NCBI RefSeq assembly: GCF_004343705.1
Contig: NZ_SKFH01000006.1
Coordinates: 1-64,000, forward strand
Direction of reading: 5' to 3'
DNA from: Flaviaesturariibacter aridisoli
GTDB lineage: Bacteria; Bacteroidota; Bacteroidia; Chitinophagales; Chitinophagaceae
DNA: 64,000 bases
In this document: positions 60,301 through 64,000 of the stretch, piece after piece
How the letters are laid out: every line of letters starts with the position of its first letter
Position numbering within the stretch: position 1 is the first letter of the stretch
Notes under the pieces: generated by a model
Database searches by the model: none
What the model was told of the DNA's origin: nothing
The model's input: the letters and a program-made list of their open reading frames with translations, nothing else
Position numbers and translations under genes: made by a program

Positions 60301-61020
60301 GATGCGGAGGGTGGAGTAGGTCATATTGGCGACCGTCTGGGCGCCGGCGGAATTGTATTCCACGGTGGAGCCGCCGTTAAGGGTCACCGTGCCGGCGTAG
60401 TTGGCGCCGAAGGTGGCGGCCGTCACCTTGAGGGTGCCGGTGCTGCCGACGGTGAGGGTCTGGCCGTTGGCCCCGATCTGCACGGTTGCTGCCGGCAGCA
60501 GGGTGCCGTTGACGGTGAGGCCGGCGGCATACGTGATGGCGGTGTTGAGGGTCAGTACGGCGTTGGCGTTGATGGTGGCCTTGCGGAAGACCATCGCGTT
60601 GCCGCTGATGACGGCGGCGGTGCCGGTGAAGATAATGGACGCCTGGTTGGCCGAATAGGTGTAGGTGCCGTTGTTGGTCCAGCTGCCCGATACGGTGACC
60701 GTAGCCTTGCCCTGTTTAAAGGTGCTGCCGGCAGCAACCGAGATGGAGCCCGACACGCTCAGGTTCTTGTTGACGAAGAGCGTGAGGCCGCCCTGCACCG
60801 TAAGGCCGGCGCAGCTCGAGTTGGAAGAGACAGTGGGGGAATAGGGGCCGCTGTAGCTGGCGTCGCCGATGACGGCGGCCTTCGTAGCGCTGGGAATGCC
60901 GGCGGTCCAGTTGGCGGAATTGGACCAGGCGCTGCTGGCGCTGCCTTTCCAGCTGGTGGTCGTTTGGGCGGATGCCGACAGGGTGAGGAGGCCGAACAAG
61001 CAAAGAAGCCATGTTCTCAT
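54337..61020 (-). CDS. Giant T9SS surface protein with adhesin-like repeats (2,227 aa)
   Basis: A very large exported protein. The signal peptide is MRTWLLCLFGLLTLSASAQ. The first mature residues (TTTSWKGSASSAWSNSANW) and a later VVNWNGSASDDWSNPANWTYV are typical openings of Bacteroidota adhesin modules. The body holds dozens of imperfect units of the kind YNGGAQTVAGVTYDNLTLS / GNWTNNGTFSPA, predicted beta-helix. Near residue 1990 the VTWTSFSGERRASNDELQWGTATE module appears, and the final 80 residues (from TATFTTNPVRGNAALQ to TIRLVKE) are the type IX sorting domain. It is likely a surface adhesin or matrix protein. No enzyme domain is recognised. The antisense strand is open for 1,900 codons, an artefact of composition. 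Confidence 0.88.
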   Translation of the reverse strand: MRTWLLCLFGLLTLSASAQTTTSWKGSASSAWSNSANWTAGIPSATKAAVIGDASYSGPYSPTVSSNSSCAGLTVQGGLTLFVNKNLSVSGSISVAAGSTFKQGKATVTVSGSWTNNGTYTYSANQASIIFTGTAAVISGNAMVFRKATINANAVLTLNTAITYAAGLTVNGTLLPAATVQIGANGQTLTVGSTGTLKVTAATFGANYAGTVTLNGGSTVEYNSAGAQTVANMTYSTLRISGAGTRILAAGITSMNMASPNYGNIYVDGGIFDLKALSANRSASPPASGGTFSLANGTKLMLSGASNFPANFSTYSLGYTSTVEYYGAAQTVSGRSYGNLTLSGSGSTPVPAGTVVSNAFTTSGSVAVTTAGKLTVSNGSTIGSGTSLSGSSDTLTLGGGLANAGSISGGTGTVTLTGSGSTVSGSGTFNFNNLNVVASGISIAASVAAVNVAGNLSTTGSGVLTYGSGTLTMSGTTKTISGSGISLNNLSVSGTVTAAAGFTLTGNLAVSGSFTMGGILVMSGASKTISGSGTISLNTLSATGSLSTATSFTISNTLDVTGALTATAGTVNFSNTSATCLFYGTANLYSVALVSTTKLQLAANSSLGIAGALTPGSGTFNATTTIPNTVVYNGGAQTVAGVTYDNLTLSNGGLKTGGGALVTNTDLTIAAGTTFAAGAFIDTVKGNWTNNGTFSPAGSSIVFGGGADATITGATTFNVLTLNKTSATNSLFLANNMNTPTLNMTNGVLRTGSSKITVTGAVSYSNGSHLFGTIERTPAGGLVAGTAYAFESADNQLTFAGASGISGVTVTVAQTAVSGFPFGSAVNRTYAVSLAAGSYSSATLRLHYEDGELNGNNEAAMQLYRFNSGTWTGAGSASSNATDNWVQQTALANISGTWTLSATANVVNWNGSASDDWSNPANWTYVQGAPSYPPSINDIVQIGVVAYNAANQPKVYTAASAKSILLGSAQPVTLSLSGGPLSTQGNISGSWSANATHSISVGAQTLTVGGNILLSDGTSGHDINLVIGSGNATLTGSLTQSGAAAITFNGAGNLSIGGDFTYSSGNFSAGSGTVTYNGGAFQSVGGVTYNQLVIDKTAATASTNPLASTTVTGNLLVKAGTFDFSGPTSILGDVTVQPAAFATNRTSIKIGGNWYNNGTYLPNGGVATFNGSGNQSIAATSFNKLVIDKPSGTATLAGNITLNSDLLVTAGTLDLKTFSAARNTIGGTLQVADGAALYVGGAANFPANYTYYTFGASSNTYYNGNIAQSVTGVSYGHLALSGSGTKTLAGPTTVQGNLSIASGATLDGSVHNLSLYGNWTNSGTFAPATGAVLAMGTGKTITGNTTFNKLTVYGSYSLSSADITLQSLRVLTGATYAAGPNTNIIYGDFYNSGSITGSGVTTFMGTQVQTISLINALVNTSTGVVNFNGTVAPVLNSTSTPTFATLNINNTGGITPSVDWKVLVAFNVNAGATFNTGSSTHTIAGSFSNNGIVTGPGTMLFSPSSAKTAYLGANTGTNYFSSTGTVTFGGTGALSVTGTPGALNNVTIANSNAVTPAANWSNIGGTFSISANGVLNAGSYTYTLAGDMESDGTLNGGTSTFLFTSPTAQISGSSATNFYNATVNTGAALTVNSEFNVMHDLTMNGTIDATLAGVTFNGAINGNLTGAAATLTLADFDVEKSSGNTLTLQKNVAGVADLNITSGTLDIGALTLAQDATAGAVNTLTIENNARLRIGGTSAIPAFTQYALDSFSIVEYNGAAQAFTPSIVYGSVEISAGTKTTSAALTVLKHFTISGGTFTGGAFTHSIGGDFTQTSPGVFTATGTTLLFNGVQAQHLAAASTLNVVTLNNALGLSLGSHVALSGSLALTSGKLTLGDYNLAISSGNYTSSATNYVVATGAGAFTLPIAAGAGKTFAVGTEGAYLPATVTLNSGSLADNISVRLLPTAQINGSTGGALSSYAVNATWMISEATPGNLNATVQVQWPAALELPSFARNSCRLAHHTGGAWDYGTSALMAAGSNPYSVSRSGFTSFSPFSVRMLNAVLPVTWTSFSGERRASNDELQWGTATESNNAGFTVEESTDGRSFTAIAQVAGAGNSTAGQHYRYTRRNAQGTLYYRIKQTDLDGRSAYTSIIRLTDGSNAAAGTATFTTNPVRGNAALQLAAGTSGTVQLALFDAAGRSLWQQTARVSAGTQTLTVPMDSRAAGVYFVTIVDAEGSKQTIRLVKE

Positions 61021-61067
61021 AAGGTAGTTTTTAGGGGGTACGGCGACTTTTCAGGCGCGCGGAGCCG

Positions 61068-61111
61068 CAAAACTAAACCAGGTGTATGGCGGGCCTACCG
61101 AATATTCGGTA
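61068..61111. promoter_or_regulatory. Promoter box and 16-bp palindrome before the giant gene
   Basis: On the minus strand TAGTTTTG (61075-61068) fits the -7 consensus TAnnTTTG, 48 bp before the ATG. TACCGAATATTCGGTA (61096-61111) is a perfect 16-bp palindrome covering the expected -33 region, which suggests repressor or activator binding. Confidence 0.45.
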
Positions 61112-61192
61112 TAGAGGCGGGTTGTGTCGTTGAATGAAGATTTGGCTTAGGGAGGGGCAGGGTAAACGACTAGAGCACCTTAGCGGCTGTCT

Positions 61193-61300
61193 AAAATTAG
61201 TTGGTTGATTACCTGATGGTACGTACCGCCTCGCAGCGGCGGGAGCTACCAACAGGCCGTCCCTTCGGGACGGTAGGTAACCGGCACATTCGCGAGGGAA
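61193..61300. repeat. Truncated copy of the MITE-like repeat
   Basis: GCGGCTGTCTAAAATTA and the following TGGTTGATTACC-TGATGGTA match, in inverted orientation, the right end of the element at 62550-62859. A CCGTCCC/GGGACGG hairpin follows (around 61257-61273). The other end is missing. Confidence 0.65.
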
Positions 61301-61321
61301 TTCCGGGGCAACTGCCATAAA

Positions 61322-61349
61322 AAAAGCCCCTTCGGACGAAGGGGCTTTT
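61322..61349 (-). terminator. Rho-independent terminator
   Basis: AAAAGCCCCTTC and GAAGGGGCTTTT form a 12-bp stem with a 4-nt loop, just downstream of DUF6261-like copy B on the minus strand, with T/A tracts on both sides. Confidence 0.85.
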
Positions 61350-61368
61350 GGTAGCATTCCCGAGGCGC

Positions 61369-62112
61369 TCAGGCGCTGGCGGGCTTTTCTTCGGTGTGGC
61401 CGGCGCGCTGGGCCAGCTTCGTTTTCGCTTCCGCGGTCACGGCGTTGATGCCGGCAACCAGGCCCGCATAGGGCTCGGCGCCGCCGGTGAAATTGCAGGC
61501 GCTCTCCACCTGCTTCATCAGCGCGGTGTAGGCCTTGGCCGACACGCGGCGCAGCGCCACCATCCGGTAGGCGGCGGGCTTCACGGTTTCATCGTCGGTG
61601 CGTTTTTCCTGCAACTCGATAAAGCGGTTGTTGGCGCCTTCGAGGGCGTTCAGCAGCGACACGAGGCCCAGGGTTTCCAGGGCGTCCACGAGTTCGGGGC
61701 GGGCGCGGAGGTCGCGCACGAGGTTGGCGGTGAGTTTCGACTGGCTGTCGAAGTTGGCGCCCGTGAGCTTGCTGGCGGGGCCGTAGGTTTCCAGCACGGT
61801 GAGCAGGAGCACGGCCGCGGCCACGCGTCCGTCGTCTTCGCACAGGGCGAAGCCTTCGCAGAGGTGAAAGAAGGCCAGCGTGAAGCGGTCGCGGCCGGCG
61901 TCGGCGGCCTGGACGTCGTCGGAAAAGCGGGATCCTTTGGCGAGTTGCACGAGGCCGTTCATCTCGTCGTTGGTTTCGGTAAAATGCGCGAGGGCGGCCA
62001 CTACCGGGGGCGCGAGATTCAGGCCGGTGAAGTGCCTGGCGATGCGGTCGTTGTAAAAAACGCACTCGGCGTTGTTCAGGTCGCGGGGGTCGAGGCGGAG
62101 CAGTTCGTTCAT
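61369..62112 (-). CDS. DUF6261-like protein, copy B
   Basis: A 247-aa helical soluble protein, paralogous to the product of 51266-52063. It starts MNELLRLDPRDLNNAECVFYND and contains FTETNDEMNGLVQLAKGSRF. The C-terminal YAGLVAGINAVTAEAKTKLAQRAG parallels WLNAIGAANAITEEYSALLAARA of copy A. There is no signal peptide or catalytic motif. A TAACTTGG box (minus strand, 62134-62127) and then a degenerate 42-bp-period array (62274-62441) lie upstream, the same arrangement as copy A. The family assignment is tentative; the paralogy rests on length, helix pattern and the shared C-terminal motif. Confidence 0.65.
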   Translation of the reverse strand: MNELLRLDPRDLNNAECVFYNDRIARHFTGLNLAPPVVAALAHFTETNDEMNGLVQLAKGSRFSDDVQAADAGRDRFTLAFFHLCEGFALCEDDGRVAAAVLLLTVLETYGPASKLTGANFDSQSKLTANLVRDLRARPELVDALETLGLVSLLNALEGANNRFIELQEKRTDDETVKPAAYRMVALRRVSAKAYTALMKQVESACNFTGGAEPYAGLVAGINAVTAEAKTKLAQRAGHTEEKPASA

Positions 62113-62273
62113 GGTTTAGTTTTCTACCAAGTTACAGTAGCCGAAGCACCGGTACAAGAGCCCGCCGGCAGTTGTGGAAAACGCGTGCATAGCCGGAACG
62201 CCTCCTCCAAGGGCATTTCATAACCCATTGATCCCCAGTACGGATAGCTCCGTCCATCTTTATTTCAGACCTG

Positions 62274-62441
62274 TCGGAAGCCCCGGAAGCCCCGGAATTT
62301 TTCTTTTCGCCCCTTCCGGAAGCCCCGGAAGGGGCGCCCGGAAATTTTTGACGGCTGCCGGATGCCCCGACAGGGCCGCCCATTTCCCGGGGAGGGCTCC
62401 CGGATGTGGGGGCAGGTTCGAAAAGATTCCGGGCGGGCTCG
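62274..62441. repeat. Degenerate 42-bp tandem array B
   Basis: The gap between 62113 and the MITE holds no convincing gene. CCGGA-type anchors fall at 62316, 62358 and 62400, with a weaker TCGGA at 62274, exactly 42 bp apart. Inside the units shorter repeats of GGAAGCCCC occur. The array continues in weaker form to about 62480. The sequence differs from array A, though one unit of each contains GCGAAAAGAAAAA or GCGAAAGAGAAAA on the minus strand. It lies about 160 bp upstream of DUF6261-like copy B. Confidence 0.7.
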
Positions 62442-62549
62442 AACGGGGGGGAGGAGATTGCGGAAAACTTCGGGAAAAGGCATTTCCAACGGTTGATTTT
62501 TACAAGCTTTTGAAAGAGTGGAATGAGTAACGCGGTTCAGACTCGCTTA

Positions 62550-62859
62550 GAGGCTGTCTAAATAATTCGTTGAAAGTGCGTTAGTAGCGAACCGTCCCGA
62601 AGGGACGGAATATCGGTAGCCCCGGGTGCAACCCGGGGTTAAATGCGGGTAGGTTAACCGCGCACCCTGTAGGGGTGCCACCGCGTCGAACGGGCCCTCC
62701 CTGGGGCTTAAGCCCCAGGGATAAAGTGGCGCCCCTACAGGGCGCGCCATCTCACCCCGGCTCACGCTACCCCGGGTTACACCCGGGGCTACCAACATGC
62801 TGCCTCTTCGAGGCAGTACTTACCATCGGGTAATCAACCACTTAATTTTAGACAGTCTC
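62550..62859. mobile_element. MITE, 310 bp, with TTA target duplication
   Basis: Terminal inverted repeats GAGGCTGTCTAAA (62550) and GAGACTGTCTAAA (complement of 62859-62847) differ by one base. TTA flanks both ends (62547-62549 and 62860-62862), as for IS5-group target duplications. There is no transposase inside. The interior is a chain of hairpins, for example CCGTCCC-GAA-GGGACGG and CCTGGGGC/GCCCCAGG. It is probably mobilised by an IS elsewhere in the genome. Confidence 0.75.
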
Positions 62860-62973
62860 TTAGAACAGCCTGGGCCGCGCTCCCGTTCCCGCCGGCAATC
62901 CGTATTTTGGCGGCTGCAACCAGGACACAGCTGCCGGCAAAGGCAGTTGTATTTGCTACATCAAACATGCCCC

Positions 62974-63399
62974 ATGGTTTCTAATCTTTCTTCGATCTTC
63001 ATCAACGCCTCCAAAGAGCGTGTGTGGAACGTCATTTCCAATCCCGCCCTGGTCAAGGGCTGGCAGTACGGCAGCGAGCTGATCACCAGCTGGGAGCCCG
63101 GCACGCCCATCCGCTTTCGCACGCCCTGGCAGGGACAGGTATTCGAGCAATGGGGCACGGTGCGGGCGTTTCGCCCGCACGAGGAGCTGTCGTACAGCCT
63201 CTTCGCCCCGCGCGCGGGCCTGGACGACCAACCCGAAAATTATTTCGTGATGATCTATCGCCTTGAAGAAGCGGACGGCGGCACGAAGCTGACCATCCTC
63301 CAGGAAGACGGCCGTTCCGTGGCGGTGCAAAAGGAGCCCGAAGGGGAGGAGAACCCGGTGCTCCAGGCGCTGAAGGGCCTCGCCGAAGCGGCCCGCTGA
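62974..63399 (+). CDS. SRPBCC/AHSA1-type START-like domain protein
   Basis: A 141-aa cytoplasmic protein of the SRPBCC superfamily (AHSA1-like). The ATG at 62974 (MVSNLSSIFINASKERVWNVISNP) is the natural start; the open upstream frame runs into the MITE. Typical elements are ISNPALVKGWQYGSEL, GTPIRFRTPW, WGTVRAFRPHEELSYSLFA and TKLTILQEDGR, and it ends with a long C-terminal helix. It binds a hydrophobic ligand in most relatives; the ligand here is unknown. It is 38 bp before a lipoprotein gene. Confidence 0.85.
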   Translation: MVSNLSSIFINASKERVWNVISNPALVKGWQYGSELITSWEPGTPIRFRTPWQGQVFEQWGTVRAFRPHEELSYSLFAPRAGLDDQPENYFVMIYRLEEADGGTKLTILQEDGRSVAVQKEPEGEENPVLQALKGLAEAAR

Positions 63400-63437
63400 T
63401 CCGAATTCGTTACCTTGTTCCGGATAAAACCCCGCGC

Positions 63438-63884
63438 ATGAAATTCCTGTATCTCCTCATCGCCGCTCTCTTCCTCGGCTCCTGCAACTGGTTCAAGCAA
63501 AAGACCAAAGACACCGTCAACAAAACCGGCGAGGTGGTGGGGAAGGCGGGCTCGGAGTTCGTCAACGGCGTTTCGAAAGGCGTCGAAAAAAGCTTTGAGA
63601 ACGCCGTGGTCGTATCAGACGCCCTGAAGGGCGAAGGCCTGCGCACGGGCAAGGTGCTGATCAACGGCACCGACAGCACATCCGACAACATCGTAACGGC
63701 CTACCTGATCTTCGACAAAGACCTGTCGCAGGTGCTTACGGTGAAAGTGTTCACGGCGGGCGGACAGGAATACGGCCGCGTGTCGCAACCGGTGACGGGC
63801 AAGCGCAACGAGGCCCGCTATGTCGACTTCGTGTTCGACAAGCGTACCAACATCGACGGCAAGGGAACAATCACCATGGAATAA
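63438..63884 (+). CDS. Hypothetical lipoprotein
   Basis: A 148-aa protein with a lipoprotein signal MKFLYLLIAALFLGSC (lipobox LGSC). A following amphipathic helix region (KQKTKDTVNKTGEVVGKAGSE) leads into a small beta domain (GKVLINGTDSTSDNIVTAYL, then VLTVKVFTAGGQEYG). It is likely membrane-attached in the periplasm. No family is recognised. Confidence 0.7.
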   Translation: MKFLYLLIAALFLGSCNWFKQKTKDTVNKTGEVVGKAGSEFVNGVSKGVEKSFENAVVVSDALKGEGLRTGKVLINGTDSTSDNIVTAYLIFDKDLSQVLTVKVFTAGGQEYGRVSQPVTGKRNEARYVDFVFDKRTNIDGKGTITME

Positions 63885-63934
63885 TCGGGACCTTTTCCCC
63901 GCATCGGCTATATTTAGCCCTCAGTGCCCGCCCT

Positions 63935-64000
63935 ATGACCCCGCCCAAGCCCGGACTCCGCCTCTTCGATTTTACCATGATCGTCGTCTCGCTCGTGATC
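63935..64000 (+). CDS. Start of a membrane transporter gene (3' partial)
   Basis: An ATG at 63935 opens MTPPKPGLRLFDFTMIVVSL and the frame is still open at the window edge. A short polar start followed at once by a hydrophobic helix resembles amino-acid/polyamine (APC) permeases. The visible 22 codons are too few for a firm call. Confidence 0.4.
   Translation, partial: MTPPKPGLRLFDFTMIVVSLVI

Noticed and set aside
62265-62489. 74-codon Arg/Phe/Pro-rich minus-strand frame
   Set aside because: It is the translation of array B; repeated FRGF/GRP units reflect the DNA repeat rather than a protein family.

Overview
The window looks like a GC-rich Bacteroidota chromosome, probably of the Chitinophagaceae type. 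This is inferred from type IX secretion (T9SS) C-terminal sorting domains, pectin-degradation genes typical of the phylum, a DUF2490 protein, a B12-riboswitch-controlled TonB-dependent receptor and TAnnTTTG-like promoter boxes. No rRNA or marker gene is present to fix the genus.

Region 1 (1-20.7 kb) is one co-directional pectin/galacturonate locus with many ATGA or short overlaps. Secreted enzymes (two CE8 pectinesterases, GH43, two GH28, GH105, PL10) strip and cut pectin. An ExuT-like MFS permease imports hexuronate. UxaC, UxaB, UxaA, KdgK and Eda take galacturonate to pyruvate and glyceraldehyde-3-phosphate. The last gene fuses GH28 to a YhcH/YiaL-type domain. No SusC/SusD pair or local regulator is seen in the window.

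Region 2 (20.8-27.7 kb) holds a T9SS surface protein, a LuxR-type regulator, a four-PAS histidine kinase with its response regulator, and a small orphan DHp-like protein. Region 3 (27.8-31.9 kb) is a decayed sulfate-assimilation cluster: a cysH-cysD deletion chimera and a cysN remnant, followed by intact cysE and cysK and then a broken TIM-barrel isomerase gene.

Region 4 (31,964-44,310) is a 12.3-kb, AT-richer integrative element inserted in the 3' end of tRNA-Arg(CCG). It is bounded by a 14-bp direct repeat. The tRNA's probable terminator is stranded beyond the far end, and the element brings a replacement next to the tRNA. It carries a tyrosine recombinase, a replication-initiator-like gene, HTH genes, a GIY-YIG protein and a TonB C-terminal-domain protein. 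Its centrepiece is a tightly coupled three-gene operon: a DNA methyltransferase, an 835-aa protein with two complete GHKL ATPase folds plus a histidine-kinase-like H-box, and a 635-aa receiver-like protein. This is the best candidate for an undescribed (probably defence) system.

Region 5 (44.5-54.2 kb) has a MarC-family protein, a B12-riboswitch operon (BtuB-like receptor plus PP-loop ATPase), several small membrane or hypothetical genes and a VapBC-like toxin-antitoxin pair. Region 6 (54.3-64 kb) is dominated by a 2,227-aa T9SS surface protein, then a second copy of a DUF6261-like gene, a MITE and small genes.

The two DUF6261-like paralogues (51,266-52,063 and 61,369-62,112) each have a degenerate tandem array with a 42-bp period shortly upstream. 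The array sequences differ but the period is the same. This is the second candidate for something undescribed.
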